From contig NZ_LR134523.1 in assembly GCF_900638585.1 (NCBI RefSeq), positions 1,214,501-1,278,500 on the forward strand: a stretch of DNA of 64,000 nt. The letters are read 5' to 3'. This DNA comes from Aedoeadaptatus ivorii. GTDB lineage: Bacteria; Bacillota; Clostridia; Tissierellales; Peptoniphilaceae. How positions within the stretch are numbered: position 1 is the stretch's first letter; the number at the start of each line of letters is the position of its first letter. Shown here in pieces: positions 36,554 to 46,041 of this stretch. The notes beneath the pieces are model-generated. The model saw only the letters and a list, made by a program, of their open reading frames with translations. It was not told the origin of the DNA and searched no databases. A program made the translations under genes and the position numbers.

Positions 36554-37975
36554 CTACATCGATAAATAGGCCATCAAGCCGTAGTTGATTAAAAACAGTA
36601 CGCTCGATCCCACGAGTATGGGATGCAGCCGCTCGGTTCTGCCCTTTACGAGCGAAACGACGCAATAGAAGATAAAGCCCGCGGCGATGCCGTTGCTGAT
36701 GGAGTAGCTTAAGCCCATAAAGATCGAGGCGAAAAACGCGGGAATCGCGACATCGAGATTGGTCCACTCGATCTCTTGAAAGCTCGCACACATCATAATC
36801 CCGACGACGATCAACACCGGTGCCGTCGCCTGTGCGGGCACGAGCCCAGCGACGGGGGCGATAAAGATCGAGAGCAAAAACAAAATCGCGACCACAAGCG
36901 ATGTGAGCCCCGTGCGACCGCCGGCGCCGATGCCCGCGGCACTTTCCACATAGGTGGTGGTGTTGCTGGTGCCAACGAAGGCGCCGATCACGGTGCCCAC
37001 CGAGTCGGCAAAGAGCGCTTTGTCGAGTTTGGACTTAAAGCCCGAACTGTTTTGCATATTGCGGATGTCCTCTTCGCTGAAGATGCCGCTGCGGCGCCCG
37101 GTGCCGATAAAGGTCCCCAGGGTATCGAAGGTGTCGCTCAAGGAAAAGGCGAAGATCGTCATCAATACCAGCGGAATCCGCGCCGGGTCGGCAAATAAGC
37201 CCAAGAGTCCTTCCCTTCCCAAGGCGACGGTAAAGACCGTAGAGAGTTCGCCAAAGGACTGGGAGACCGATACGCCGTTTGCGAGTTTCGAAAGGTCCAC
37301 CACGCCAAAGGGGATGCCCAATACGGTGGTGGCGAGGATGCTGATCAGGATCGCGCCCTTTACCCCGCGCACCACGAGCACGACGGTGATAATCAGGCCG
37401 AGTACGGCGAGCAGTACGCCGGGATCGGAAAAGTTTACCAACGCGGGCACCGCGGCGGACGAGCCGATCACGGTCTCGCCGACGGTTTGGTAGGTGCCGG
37501 GGTCTAAGGTAAAGTTCAAAAATCCCGCATTCTTCACGCCGATATAGGCGATAAACACGCCGATCCCGCCGCTAATGGCGTGTTGCAAAAATTCGGGGAT
37601 CGAGGTGATGATCAATTTGCGGATCTTGGTGACGGTGATAAGTACATTGATCACCCCGCATAAAAATACCATCCCCAGCGCTTCTTGCCAGCTGAAGCCC
37701 AGGCCGAAGACCACCGTATAGGTGAAAAAGGCGTTGAGTCCCATGCCCGGCGCCAACGCGTAAGGTACATTGGCGAACAGACCCATCACCAAGGTCGCGA
37801 CCACCGCGGCGATGATCGTCGCCAAGAACACGGCACCCCAGGGGATGCCGGTTTGGGAGAGGATGGCCGGGTTTACGAAGATGATATAGCTCATGGCGAA
37901 GAATGTGGTAAAACCCGCCAAAATCTCCGTGGAGAGATCCGTGCCGTTCTCCCGCAGTTTAAAAAATGATTCCAT
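36554..37975 (-). CDS. Hypoxanthine/guanine permease, AzgA/PbuG type
   Basis: 473 residues with about 13-14 spans. TEILAGFTTFFAMSYIIFVN near 16, ALAPGMGLNAFFTYTVVFGL near 72, FSLSDTFDTLGTFIGTGRRS near 270 and TTTYVESAAGIGAGGRTGLT near 335 are AzgA signatures of the NCS2 group. It imports purine bases with protons. With the purine biosynthetic operon at 48.6-58.3 kb, the organism can both make and salvage purines. No purine riboswitch is visible upstream. Confidence 0.93.
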   Translation of the reverse strand: MESFFKLRENGTDLSTEILAGFTTFFAMSYIIFVNPAILSQTGIPWGAVFLATIIAAVVATLVMGLFANVPYALAPGMGLNAFFTYTVVFGLGFSWQEALGMVFLCGVINVLITVTKIRKLIITSIPEFLQHAISGGIGVFIAYIGVKNAGFLNFTLDPGTYQTVGETVIGSSAAVPALVNFSDPGVLLAVLGLIITVVLVVRGVKGAILISILATTVLGIPFGVVDLSKLANGVSVSQSFGELSTVFTVALGREGLLGLFADPARIPLVLMTIFAFSLSDTFDTLGTFIGTGRRSGIFSEEDIRNMQNSSGFKSKLDKALFADSVGTVIGAFVGTSNTTTYVESAAGIGAGGRTGLTSLVVAILFLLSIFIAPVAGLVPAQATAPVLIVVGIMMCASFQEIEWTNLDVAIPAFFASIFMGLSYSISNGIAAGFIFYCVVSLVKGRTERLHPILVGSSVLFLINYGLMAYLSM

Positions 37976-38027
37976 TGATTCCTCCTTGTTCCGTTGAAGT
38001 CAGCTTCAAGTATATCACGACACGGAC

Positions 38028-38357
38028 TTAGAGGAAAACTCCCTGTATCAGAAACATATACAATCCCGTCCCCAATACGATCGAAAGGATCAGATTGTGC
38101 TTCGCCTTGTAGCTGATCGCGGTAATGGCCGATCCCGCGAGCAGGGGCACAAAGCCCGACGGATCCCGAAAGTGCATGGTGCGCAGGCAGTAGACGACCA
38201 ACAGCGCCATCATGGAATACGGTAGCAGCGCCCCCAAGTCCGCCACGACGGCGGGGAGCTTTCGGTCTCCGGAAAAGAAGAATATGGGGAAGGTACGAAT
38301 GGCAAAGGTGATGGCCGCCACGATGGCGATGGCGATAAAGATTTCTTTGTTACTCAT
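38028..38357 (-). CDS. azlD: AzlD-family branched-chain amino acid exporter subunit
   Basis: 109 residues with about three to four spans. FAIRTFPIFFFSGDRKLPAV and LLPYSMMALLVVYCLR are AzlD-like. It works with AzlC, whose gene it overlaps by eight bases. Confidence 0.88.
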   Translation of the reverse strand: MSNKEIFIAIAIVAAITFAIRTFPIFFFSGDRKLPAVVADLGALLPYSMMALLVVYCLRTMHFRDPSGFVPLLAGSAITAISYKAKHNLILSIVLGTGLYMFLIQGVFL

Positions 38358-39024
38358 ATTTTCTCCTATAGATCAAATTGCCCGCCAAGATGATCGCCAT
38401 GGCCGGCAATATAAATTTGTCCGGTCCGAAGACGAGAAGCGATGCGACAGAGGCGCCGAATCCCAAGAGCGTCGGCAGATGATGGTCGGTCTTTTCCCAC
38501 TGGTCGATCACGGTGACGATAAACAGCGCCGTCATCAAAAAATCGATCCCCGTCGCGTCGATGGGCAGCAGAGTGCCGACCCAAACGCCGAGTACCGAGG
38601 CGACGACCCAATAGGCGAAGTTTAAGGCGCCGACGGCAAACATATAGTCCGCATCGGCCACCGAGCCGTCTTCCCCGCCGGTGACGTAGAGGGAAAATGT
38701 CTCGTCGCTCGCGAAATGGGCGATCAATGCCTGTTTCCAGAGCGGCGCCTTTTGTAAGGGCGTAAGGAGAGAAAGGGTGTAAAAGAGATAGCGCAGGTTC
38801 ACCGATAGGGTGAGGATGACGAGGCCCAAGACGGAAAGGGGCTCGGCGAAGAGGCCCACGGTCGCAAATTGCATGGCGCCCGCACAGATAAAAAAGCTCA
38901 TAAGAAAGCTGACGAGCCCAGACTGTCCTGCGGATTTTACCAATACGCCGAAGCCCATGCCCAAAAAGGCATAGGTGATCAATATGGGAACGGTTCGAGG
39001 GAACACCTTTCTGAACGCTTTCAT
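38350..39024 (-). CDS. azlC: AzlC-family branched-chain amino acid exporter subunit
   Basis: 224 residues with about six spans. FLGMGFGVLVKSAGQSGL, FFICAGAMQFATVGLFAEPL and ALIAHFASDETFSLYVTG match AzlC. The AzlCD pair exports branched-chain amino acids or analogues, a useful trait in an amino-acid fermenter. It lies after the rplJL terminator. Confidence 0.9.
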   Translation of the reverse strand: MKAFRKVFPRTVPILITYAFLGMGFGVLVKSAGQSGLVSFLMSFFICAGAMQFATVGLFAEPLSVLGLVILTLSVNLRYLFYTLSLLTPLQKAPLWKQALIAHFASDETFSLYVTGGEDGSVADADYMFAVGALNFAYWVVASVLGVWVGTLLPIDATGIDFLMTALFIVTVIDQWEKTDHHLPTLLGFGASVASLLVFGPDKFILPAMAIILAGNLIYRRKYE

Positions 39025-39049
39025 GACTCCTCCTAAAAAAAGGTAATCA

Positions 39050-39075
39050 AAAACCGCCCCGAGGCGGGACGGTTT
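39050..39075 (-). terminator. Terminator of the rplJL operon
   Basis: On the minus strand ACCGTCCC-gcctc-GGGGCGGT then TTTTG, just past rplL. rpoB, the usual next gene, does not follow. Confidence 0.75.
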
Positions 39076-39081
39076 ATCGCT

Positions 39082-39471
39082 TTACTTTACTTCGACGGTA
39101 GCGCCGACTTCTTCCAGTTTTGCCTTAATTTCTTCGGCTTCTTCCTTGCTTGCGCCTTCCTTAACGGGCTTCGGAGCGCCGTCTACGAGGGCTTTCGCGT
39201 CTTTCAAGCCGAGGCCGGTGATGTCTTTAACGGCCTTGATGACCTTTACTTTTTCTTGGCCGGCAGCTTCGAGAACGACGTCGAATTCGGTTTGTTCTTC
39301 AGCGGCTGCGGCTTCTCCGCCTGCTGCGGGTGCGCCTGCTGCGGCAACGGCTACGGGAGCGGCTGCGCTTACGCCGAATTCTTCTTCGAGTGCCTTTACG
39401 GTTTCGGCGAGTTCGATAACGGACAGGGTTTTAATCTCTTCAATAAGAGCGGTAACTTTTTCAGATGCCAT
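39082..39471 (-). CDS. rplL: Large-subunit ribosomal protein L7/L12 (bL12)
   Basis: 129 residues: an N-terminal dimerisation part, an Ala-rich hinge ([20 protein letters not shown]) and a C-terminal factor-binding domain ([20 protein letters not shown]). It forms the stalk that recruits translation GTPases. It follows rplJ after 36 bases. Confidence 0.98.
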   Translation of the reverse strand: MASEKVTALIEEIKTLSVIELAETVKALEEEFGVSAAAPVAVAAAGAPAAGGEAAAAEEQTEFDVVLEAAGQEKVKVIKAVKDITGLGLKDAKALVDGAPKPVKEGASKEEAEEIKAKLEEVGATVEVK

Positions 39472-39507
39472 GGTATTTATACCTCCATATACAATTTTTC
39501 TGTGCCC

Positions 39508-40044
39508 TTAGGCAGTTTCTTGTTCCTTCTTTTCGCGGATCTGATCCAGTGCAACTGCCAGACCCTTGATGTTTGCGGAAAGTACGGTAGCCAATCCTTG
39601 GATCGGTGCATTGAGGCCGCCGAGCAATTGCGCGATAAGAACTTCGCGAGACGGAAGTTTTGCAAGAGTTTCTACAGCCGCTACATCGACTGCTTTGCCG
39701 TCTAAGAAGCCGGCCTTAATCTCGATGCGGTCGTTGTCCTTGGCGAAGTCGAAGAGGATCTTGGCGGGTTGTACCGCATCCTCTAAGCCGAAGGCGACGG
39801 CGCTGGGGCCGACGAGGTGTTCCTTGACGTCTTCGTATCCCAAGGCGTCAAATGCACGTTTCAACATGGTGTTCTTGTAGACCTTATAGTCCACGCCGTT
39901 TTCGCGAAGTTGTTTTCTGAGTTCGGTCACTTGCTCAACGGTCATGCCCTTATTGTCGACGAACACGATGGATTGGGAATTTTCGATCTTTTCCTTGATC
40001 TCGTTGACCAGATCAATTTTTTGTTGGAGTAGCGCTTCTTTCAC
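39508..40044 (-). CDS. rplJ: Large-subunit ribosomal protein L10 (uL10)
   Basis: 178 residues, with IVFVDNKGMTVEQVTELRKQ and KVYKNTMLKRAFDALGYEDV. It anchors L7/L12 to 23S rRNA and with them represses its own mRNA through the leader upstream. Confidence 0.98.
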   Translation of the reverse strand: MKEALLQQKIDLVNEIKEKIENSQSIVFVDNKGMTVEQVTELRKQLRENGVDYKVYKNTMLKRAFDALGYEDVKEHLVGPSAVAFGLEDAVQPAKILFDFAKDNDRIEIKAGFLDGKAVDVAAVETLAKLPSREVLIAQLLGGLNAPIQGLATVLSANIKGLAVALDQIREKKEQETA

Positions 40045-40070
40045 AGATTCACCTCCTTGTTTTTGAACAT

Positions 40071-40100
40071 AAAAAAATCACATTGCAGACACAATGCGAG
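40071..40100 (-). terminator. Attenuator hairpin in the rplJ leader
   Basis: On the minus strand GCATTG-tgtctg-CAATGT then GATTTTTTT, between the L10 leader and the rplJ ribosome site. It would end transcription when the leader is in its repressed form. Confidence 0.65.
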
Positions 40101-40168
40101 TACCAAATCGGATTCAGTCACCTCGGCAGGAAATTAAGGCGAACCACCTGCTGTCTGCGGTTTCAACG
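40098..40168 (-). ncRNA. L10 ribosomal-protein leader
   Basis: On the minus strand CCGCAGACAGCAGGTGG, a short apical part, and CTTAATTTCCTGCCGAGGT reproduce the known L10-binding leader: the AGCAGG/CCTGC stem with kink-turn and flanking internal loops. It sits directly upstream of rplJ. Confidence 0.9.
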
Positions 40169-40174
40169 TGCTAT

Positions 40175-40203
40175 ATAATATCAGAGCCCGATCGGATTGT
40201 AAA
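40175..40203 (-). promoter_or_regulatory. Promoter of the rplJL operon
   Basis: TTTACA - 17 bases - TATTAT on the minus strand, each box one mismatch from consensus. The L10 leader starts a few bases after it. Confidence 0.75.
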
Positions 40204-40219
40204 GGTCTTTTGTGATTTT

Positions 40220-41428
40220 TTACGACATTTTTTTCAGCATATCGAGCGCCGCGCGCCGTGCCGAGGCCATGGCCCAGTGGATATTATAGCCGCCGCAGTC
40301 CCCGTCTACATCCAGCACTTCGCCGGCGGCGTAGACCCCGGGACAGAGGACGGATTCCAGCTGCGGCGTAAAGTCCGCGAGGTCGATCCCGCCGCAGGTT
40401 ACCTGGGCAAAATCATAGCCACGCACGCCGGTGACGGGCATCGAAAAGGCGAACAGCGCATCCAAAAGGCGCATGCGGTCTTCGTAGTCCAAGGCGTCCA
40501 TGGGCTCGTCTCGCCCGATCCCCGTCTCCTTTAAGACGACGTGCACCCATTTGTTGGACACAATCCCCTCGAGAAAGCCCTCCGCCGTATCGGCGAGATA
40601 GCTTCTGGATTCGATCCGCTCCCGGTACTTCGGAATCTGCTCGAGGTGGTTGAGCATGGGCACCGATACCGTAAATTGCCCCTTCTCTTGTCCCACCGCG
40701 CGGGCGAGGTCGAGCACCGGCGGGCCGCTGATCCCGTCTTTGGCAAAGAGGATCTCGCCCGTCTCCCGCTGCACTTCTTCGCCGTCTCTATACAAGACGA
40801 CCGTGCCCTCTACCTTGGTGCCGCTTAAGTGCCGCAAATACGGGCTTTCGCAGACGAGGGCGCTGATGCCGGCAAAGGTGCGCGTCAGCTTATGCCCCAA
40901 ATTCGTGAGGATTTGGTATCCCTTGCCGTCGCTTCCCGAAGCGGGCATGGCGCGTCCGCCCGTGGCCACCAGCACCCTATCGGCTGCATACACCTCGCCT
41001 TCTCCCTCCAGGCGCAGGGCGTTCTGTTCGGGATGTACGGCGCGGATAAAGCAGTCGGTCTTTTCCTCGCCCCCCGCCGAAGCGAAGTGGCGGCGCAGGG
41101 AGTTAAGGACCGTACGCGCCTGCAAAGTGGCCGGATACAGCTTGCCCCGGTCCTCCTCCACCAGATCGATCCCCAGGCTCGCAAAGAATTCGTCCCGCAC
41201 CGCCGGCGAAAATTCGGCGAGGATCTCCTCTACAAACGCCGCACTGTGATGCCAGTGCCGCAGATCCAGATCCCGATTGCTCACATTGCAGCGCCCGTTT
41301 CCCGTGGCGAGGAGCTTTTTTCCCACGCGGTCCTTGCGCTCGTAGATGGTGACTTTTGCCCCGCCCCGTACGAGGTGCACGCCGGCACATAGGCCCGCCG
41401 CGCCGCCACCGATAATTGCGATCTCCAC
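40220..41428 (-). CDS. HI0933/YhiN-family FAD flavoprotein
   Basis: 402 residues from the GTG at 41428, where the FAD-binding IAIIGGGAAGLCAGVHLV begins and a purine-rich ribosome site precedes. The longer frame upstream is antisense to pepT and is rejected. It has LLATGNGRCNVSN near 44, VLVATGGRAMPASGSDG, and CGGIDLADFTPQLESVLCPG, DGDCGGYNIHWAMASA at the end. The family is a conserved flavoprotein of unclear reaction. Divergent from pepT. Confidence 0.88.
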   Translation of the reverse strand: MEIAIIGGGAAGLCAGVHLVRGGAKVTIYERKDRVGKKLLATGNGRCNVSNRDLDLRHWHHSAAFVEEILAEFSPAVRDEFFASLGIDLVEEDRGKLYPATLQARTVLNSLRRHFASAGGEEKTDCFIRAVHPEQNALRLEGEGEVYAADRVLVATGGRAMPASGSDGKGYQILTNLGHKLTRTFAGISALVCESPYLRHLSGTKVEGTVVLYRDGEEVQRETGEILFAKDGISGPPVLDLARAVGQEKGQFTVSVPMLNHLEQIPKYRERIESRSYLADTAEGFLEGIVSNKWVHVVLKETGIGRDEPMDALDYEDRMRLLDALFAFSMPVTGVRGYDFAQVTCGGIDLADFTPQLESVLCPGVYAAGEVLDVDGDCGGYNIHWAMASARRAALDMLKKMS

Positions 41429-41475
41429 GATTTTCCCCCTCTCCGTATTTCTTCGAGAAGTATAACACGCCATTG

Positions 41476-41484
41476 TGCTACAAT
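41476..41484 (+). promoter_or_regulatory. Extended -10 promoter of pepT
   Basis: TGCTACAAT, i.e. a TG-n extension followed by a one-mismatch -10; no good -35 is seen. It is 25 bases before the pepT ATG. Confidence 0.45.
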
Positions 41485-41509
41485 ACAAGGGTATAAGAAA
41501 GGAGAAACT

Positions 41510-42727
41510 ATGAACATCACAGAACGTTTGGAACAATACGTAAAGATACACACCACCAGCGACGAAAACTCCGACACCTTCCCCTCCACCGCCCGGCAGA
41601 CGGATCTCGCGAAGGTCCTCGTCGAGCAGCTGAAGGAACTGGGGCTCCGCGATGCCGCCATCGACCCCAACGGCTATGTCATCGCGCATTTGGCGGCGAA
41701 CACCGACAAGGATATGCCCGTGGTGGGACTCCTCGCCCATATGGACACTGCCCCCGCCATGAGCGGCAAAGACGTCAAGCCCCGCATCGTCCACTACGAA
41801 GGCGGCGACATCGCCTTAAACGAAGAGAAAAACATCGTCCTCAAAGCAGAGGACTTCCCCGCCTTAGAAGACGTCGTCGGATTGGATCTGATGGTGACAG
41901 ACGGCACCACCCTCCTCGGCGCCGACGACAAGGCGGGCATCGCCATTATTATGGCGGCCCTCCAAGAAATCATCGAAAAGGACATCCCCCACGGCGAGCT
42001 CGCCATCGGCTTTTCGCCCGACGAGGAGATCGGCCGCGGCATGGACCACTTCGACGTAGAGGCCTTCGGCGCGGACTTCGCCTTCACCCTGGACGGATCC
42101 CGCCTGGGCGAGGTGCAGTACGAGTGCTTCCACGCCGTCAGCGCCAAGGTCGACATTCAGGGCGTAAGCGTCCACCCCGGAAGCGCCAAAAACAAAATGA
42201 TCAACGCCATCGCCCTCGGCATGGAACTGGACCGTATGCTCCCCGAGCAGATGCGGCCCCAATACACCGAGGGCTATGAAGGCTTCTTCCACCTGGATCA
42301 GTTCCACGGCAGCGTCGATTCCGCCGAAATGGCGTATATCCTGCGGGACTTCGACGCCGAAAAGGTGCAGGCCATGGAAGAGATTTTGCGCGCGGCGGTG
42401 GAATTTTTGAACAAAAAATACGGCGAACGCATTACGCTCACACTACAAGAAAGCTATCGCAATATGCGCGAAAAAATCGAACCCCATATGGACACCATCG
42501 AACTCTGCGTCGAGGTGATGGAGAAGATGGGGATCGAACCCGTTATCGAACCGATCCGCGGCGGCACCGACGGCAGTCGCCTCTCTTGGATGGGGCTACC
42601 CACGCCGAACCTCTTTACCGGCGGCATGAACTTCCACGGCCCCTACGAATATATTCCCATCCAACACATGGAGGCGGCGCGGGACTTCCTCGTCGCCCTC
42701 CTCGCCGAGATGGAAAAGCGGGCATAG
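41510..42727 (+). CDS. pepT: Peptidase T (tripeptide aminopeptidase)
   Basis: 405 residues of the M20 zinc family. It has VGLLAHMDTAPAMSG near 72, TTLLGADDKAGIAIIMAAL near 132, the catalytic/metal GFSPDEEIGRGMDHFDVEAF near 165, and the dimerisation lid with HPGSAKNKMINAIALGMELD. It removes N-terminal residues from tripeptides in the cytosol, in line with peptide use. AGGAG precedes the ATG. crcB follows one base after the stop codon. Confidence 0.96.
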   Translation: MNITERLEQYVKIHTTSDENSDTFPSTARQTDLAKVLVEQLKELGLRDAAIDPNGYVIAHLAANTDKDMPVVGLLAHMDTAPAMSGKDVKPRIVHYEGGDIALNEEKNIVLKAEDFPALEDVVGLDLMVTDGTTLLGADDKAGIAIIMAALQEIIEKDIPHGELAIGFSPDEEIGRGMDHFDVEAFGADFAFTLDGSRLGEVQYECFHAVSAKVDIQGVSVHPGSAKNKMINAIALGMELDRMLPEQMRPQYTEGYEGFFHLDQFHGSVDSAEMAYILRDFDAEKVQAMEEILRAAVEFLNKKYGERITLTLQESYRNMREKIEPHMDTIELCVEVMEKMGIEPVIEPIRGGTDGSRLSWMGLPTPNLFTGGMNFHGPYEYIPIQHMEAARDFLVALLAEMEKRA

Positions 42728-42728
42728 A

Positions 42729-43085
42729 TTGCAACTCCTCTACGCCGCGGCCGGCGGCGCCTTGGGGGCGGCGTGTCGCTTTGCCCTCTCCTATCTTCCG
42801 GTATCGAATCGCAATCTGCCCCCGGCCACCCTGCTCGCCAATCTCATCGGGTGCTTTCTGATGGGCGTCCTTTCCGCTAAGGCAGAGGCGCGGGGCTGGC
42901 ATCCGAATCTCGAGATCTTTTTACAGGCGGGGTTTTGCGGCGGGCTCACCACCTTCTCCGCCTTTAGCAAAGAGACCGTCTCCATGGCCCAAAAAGGACA
43001 GCTGCCGGCGGCGACTCTCTATATCGTTTCGACGGTGGCACTGGGCTTTTTGGCCTTCTATCTCGGCCAACAAGCGGCAAAATAA
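42729..43085 (+). CDS. crcB: Fluoride exporter CrcB/FluC
   Basis: 118 residues with four spans. GGALGAACRFALSYL, ATLLANLIGCFLMG and the family hallmark GFCGGLTTFSAFSKE are present. The channel is a dual-topology dimer; only one copy is seen here, whereas many Firmicutes have two adjacent genes. It starts with TTG directly after pepT, so translation is probably coupled. No fluoride riboswitch was found. Confidence 0.93.
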   Translation: MQLLYAAAGGALGAACRFALSYLPVSNRNLPPATLLANLIGCFLMGVLSAKAEARGWHPNLEIFLQAGFCGGLTTFSAFSKETVSMAQKGQLPAATLYIVSTVALGFLAFYLGQQAAK

Positions 43086-43123
43086 AAGACGACGGAGCGT
43101 ACCTTGCTCCGCCGTCTTTTTTT
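43084..43123. terminator. Bidirectional terminator after crcB
   Basis: aaaagacgacggagc - gtacctt - gctccgccgtctttt, a strong stem with A and T tracts, shared with the converging stalk-domain gene. Confidence 0.9.
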
Positions 43124-43859
43124 AATCGGCGATTTTCACCGAGCCCAACATGGAATAGACGCCGTCGATGGCGTAGTTTCTCTCGGAGGGCGCTTCCCCT
43201 TGTTTTCGGGGATCTTTCTCCGCCACTTTTGCCGCCACATAGCCTCCCTTACTTTCCCCCAGGAGGTAGACGTTCCGGTCCGGAAGTTCTGCCGGCACCC
43301 GGAAGATGCGGGCGATCTCTTCTTGGGTTTGCTTCCGGACGAAGCGGATTTCCGCTTTGTCCTCGCGGATCTCGACCCCCGCGATCCCATCCTCGGGCAC
43401 GCGCCAGGTCATGGAGAGGGCGGGGACTTTTTCTTCCGTCGTGATGTCCGCATATACCAATCCCGATCCGTCGTAGAAGTCGAAGATCGCGATGCGATTC
43501 TTCTCGTCCCACTTTACAGGGCGCCCCATCTTCTCGAGAAAGGCCCGTCCCGGAATGTAATAGGCCGCATCTTCCCGAAAAGCCGCCCCTTCTCCCTTCG
43601 CCTTTACGGCCACGGGATAGTGCTTCTCTCGAGTGTTCATCCAGTCCAAATTATTTCCCTCCGCCTTTAAGAGCAGAAACAGATGCGCCGATAGGGGGGC
43701 TTGGTGGATATAGACCCGGTCGTCCACCACCTGAAAATCCCCCTTGGGATCCAGGTGCGTGCCCCCTACATAGACGTCCATCTTTGCATCTTGAGCGAAG
43801 GCGGGAGCCGAAAGCCCCATCACGGCGGCGAGTGCCGCGGTAAGTACGATTCTTTTCAT
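43122..43859 (-). CDS. Secreted stalk-domain (copper amine oxidase N-like) protein
   Basis: 245 residues. A signal peptide (MKRIVLTAALAAVMGLSAPAFA) is likely cut after AFA near residue 22. AAYYIPGRAFLEKMGRPVKW near 98 matches the short repeat of stalk-like domains often found in Clostridia surface proteins. No catalytic motif is seen. Function is unknown; it is likely to act in the wall. Confidence 0.75.
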   Translation of the reverse strand: MKRIVLTAALAAVMGLSAPAFAQDAKMDVYVGGTHLDPKGDFQVVDDRVYIHQAPLSAHLFLLLKAEGNNLDWMNTREKHYPVAVKAKGEGAAFREDAAYYIPGRAFLEKMGRPVKWDEKNRIAIFDFYDGSGLVYADITTEEKVPALSMTWRVPEDGIAGVEIREDKAEIRFVRKQTQEEIARIFRVPAELPDRNVYLLGESKGGYVAAKVAEKDPRKQGEAPSERNYAIDGVYSMLGSVKIAD

Positions 43860-43968
43860 AGTTTGCCCCTTTCGATGCCACGGTATCGTAGTAAATAGAG
43901 TATATCAGGAAATAAAAAATAGGGCAATAGATACCAATGATTCTTATAAAAATCCTTGAAATGGGCAT

Positions 43969-43998
43969 AAAAAAATGCGGCATCGCCGCATTTTTTTG
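43969..43998 (-). terminator. Terminator of the rpmG-secE-nusG-rplKA operon
   Basis: On the minus strand AAATGCGGC-ga-TGCCGCATTTTTTT, directly after rplA. Confidence 0.85.
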
Positions 43999-44000
43999 AG

Positions 44001-44699
44001 TTAATCCATTAATTTGGAGCCGTTCAATTTAATTCCGGGACCCATGGTGGAGGACAGGGTAACGGAACGCAGGTAGCGACCTTTGGCCGCTGCCGGCTTG
44101 GAACGGATGATCGCGCTCATAAGCGTCTTGAAGTTTTCGGTCAATTTTTCGGTGCCGAAGGAAACTTTTCCGATGGGCACGTTGATGATGGCCGCTTTGT
44201 CTACGCGGTATTCAACCTTACCGGCTTTGATTTCTTCTACGGCTTGTTGAATGTCGAAGGTGACAGTGCCGGCCTTGGGGTTCGGCATCAATCCCTTGGG
44301 ACCGAGCACCCGACCGATACGTCCGACGACGCCCATCATGTCGGGGGTCGCTACGACGACGTCGAAGTCAAACCAGTTTTCTTCCTGAATCTTCTTTACG
44401 AGTTCTTCGCCGCCTGCGTAATCAGCGCCGGCTTCTTCCGCTTCCTTGAGTTTGTCGCCCTTGGCGAATACGAGGATGCGTTCGGTACGTCCGGTTCCGT
44501 GGGGAAGGACGACGGTGCCGCGAACTTGTTGGTCCGCGTGGCGGGGATCGACGCCTAAGCGTACGGCCAGTTCTACGGTTTCGTCGAATTTGGCCGCGGC
44601 GGTCTTTTGTACCAACTCTACCGCTTCCGCTACATCATAGAGATGGGTGCGGTCTACGAGCTTTAAACTTTCTTGATATCTTTTCCCTCTTTTGGGCAT
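44001..44699 (-). CDS. rplA: Large-subunit ribosomal protein L1 (uL1)
   Basis: 232 residues, with [20 protein letters not shown] and [20 protein letters not shown]. It forms the mobile L1 stalk that guides deacylated tRNA out and is often an autogenous repressor. Here the terminator follows and rplJ is not next; it lies 4 kb away. Confidence 0.98.
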   Translation of the reverse strand: MPKRGKRYQESLKLVDRTHLYDVAEAVELVQKTAAAKFDETVELAVRLGVDPRHADQQVRGTVVLPHGTGRTERILVFAKGDKLKEAEEAGADYAGGEELVKKIQEENWFDFDVVVATPDMMGVVGRIGRVLGPKGLMPNPKAGTVTFDIQQAVEEIKAGKVEYRVDKAAIINVPIGKVSFGTEKLTENFKTLMSAIIRSKPAAAKGRYLRSVTLSSTMGPGIKLNGSKLMD

Positions 44700-44741
44700 A
44701 GTAAACCTCCTTGTGGTTCAAGCGAAATGGAATTTCTCCCA

Positions 44742-45167
44742 CTAACCTTCTACTTCGACTCCCATGCTGCGTGCGGTACCGGCAACCATTCGCATGGCGG
44801 CTTCTACGTCTGCGGCATTCAAATCGGGCATCTTTGTCTCTGCGATTTCACGGCATTGTTCCTTGGTAATCTTGGCGACCTTTTTCTTGTTGGGTTCGCC
44901 GCTTGCCGTGTCGATGCCGGCTGCCTTTTTGATGAGGACTGCCGCCGGCGGGGTCTTGGTGATAAAGGTAAAGGAACGATCTTGGTAAACGGTCATAACC
45001 ACGGGAATGATCATACCGGCTTGGTCTTGGGTCTTGGCGTTAAATTGTTTGGTAAACTCCATAATGTTGACGCCGTGGGGTCCCAATGCGGTACCTACCG
45101 GCGGTGCCGGGGTAGCTTTACCTGCGGGAATTTGTAGTTTGACAATTGCTATGACTTTCTTGGCCAT
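44742..45167 (-). CDS. rplK: Large-subunit ribosomal protein L11 (uL11)
   Basis: 141 residues, with [20 protein letters not shown] and the C-terminal [13 protein letters not shown]. It forms the GTPase-associated centre and is the target of thiostrepton. It lies 42 bases before rplA. Confidence 0.98.
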   Translation of the reverse strand: MAKKVIAIVKLQIPAGKATPAPPVGTALGPHGVNIMEFTKQFNAKTQDQAGMIIPVVMTVYQDRSFTFITKTPPAAVLIKKAAGIDTASGEPNKKKVAKITKEQCREIAETKMPDLNAADVEAAMRMVAGTARSMGVEVEG

Positions 45168-45225
45168 AGTACACCTCCTAATGTGGTTCTGCGGGGTTTC
45201 CCTCCCACTCTTACGTGTTGCTTGC

Positions 45226-45789
45226 TTACGCCTCGGTGAGTTGGTCGTGATCCAACTCCACCAGGGTGTCGCGGCCGAACATGGAAATGGACACTTTTAC
45301 CTTGCCCTTTTCCGCATCCAGCGCGTCGACGATGCCGACAAAGTCCTCGAAAGGCCCGGTGAGTACCTTCACCCGGTCGCCCACGGCAAACAGATCGCCG
45401 TAGTCCTCGACCTTCGAAACGCCCAGGTTCTTGACCTCTTCCTCGGAAAGGGGAATCGGCTTGGAACCGGGACCGACGAATCCGGTTACACCTCTCGTGT
45501 TTCTGACGACGTACCAGGATTTGTCGTTCATGATCATCTTTACCAGGACATAGGAAGGGAACATCTTGCGTTCCTTGATCTTGTTAACGCCGTCTTTGGT
45601 TTCGACGTATTCTTCCATGGGAACCTGCACATCAAAGATCATATCGCCGAGATCCTGGTTTTTAACCATGGATTCCATATTGTCCTTGACTTTGTTCTCG
45701 TGACCGGAATAGGTATGGATCACATACCACTTGGCCTCGTCTTCTCTCTCGAGATCTTCGCCGTCTCTCTGATTCAAATCATCTGTCAA
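45226..45789 (-). CDS. nusG: Transcription elongation/termination factor NusG
   Basis: 187 residues. The NGN domain (about 15-120) has [20 protein letters not shown] and [20 protein letters not shown]. The KOW domain (about 130-187) has [20 protein letters not shown]. The N-terminus is short and acidic. It lies 19 bases after secE. Confidence 0.97.
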   Translation of the reverse strand: MTDDLNQRDGEDLEREDEAKWYVIHTYSGHENKVKDNMESMVKNQDLGDMIFDVQVPMEEYVETKDGVNKIKERKMFPSYVLVKMIMNDKSWYVVRNTRGVTGFVGPGSKPIPLSEEEVKNLGVSKVEDYGDLFAVGDRVKVLTGPFEDFVGIVDALDAEKGKVKVSISMFGRDTLVELDHDQLTEA

Positions 45790-45808
45790 TGGAAATCCTC
45801 CAATACGC

Positions 45809-46030
45809 TTACAATCCGAATATCAAAGACATAAGGTGGCTGAAGACAAAATCAATGGCGTAGATAAACAGTGCAGTTATGATGCTTACGACGATGACGA
45901 TCAGGCTGTACTGAAACAACTGCTTCTTGGTCGGCCAAACTACCCGCTTAAACTCGCTCTTTACACCGCGAAAGTACTTGGACAGCGACTTGGCGTCCTG
46001 TTCCTTCGGCGTGGTGGTTTTTTGAGCCAT
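45809..46030 (-). CDS. secE: Protein translocase subunit SecE
   Basis: 73 residues with one membrane span near the C-terminus and the conserved KYFRGVKSEFKRVVWPTKKQ before it. It clamps SecY, whose gene is in the S10-spc-alpha operon. Normal for the single-span form of Gram-positives. Confidence 0.97.
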   Translation of the reverse strand: MAQKTTTPKEQDAKSLSKYFRGVKSEFKRVVWPTKKQLFQYSLIVIVVSIITALFIYAIDFVFSHLMSLIFGL

Positions 46031-46041
46031 TGTATCTCTCC

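Noticed and set aside
41429-41794. N-terminal extension of the HI0933-like flavoprotein frame
   Set aside because: The extra 122 codons are antisense to pepT and have no similarity to the family; the FAD motif begins at the GTG at 41428 with its own ribosome site.
42729-43085. Search for a fluoride riboswitch before pepT/crcB
   Set aside because: The intergenic leader before pepT is too short and has no matching core; crcB directly follows pepT.
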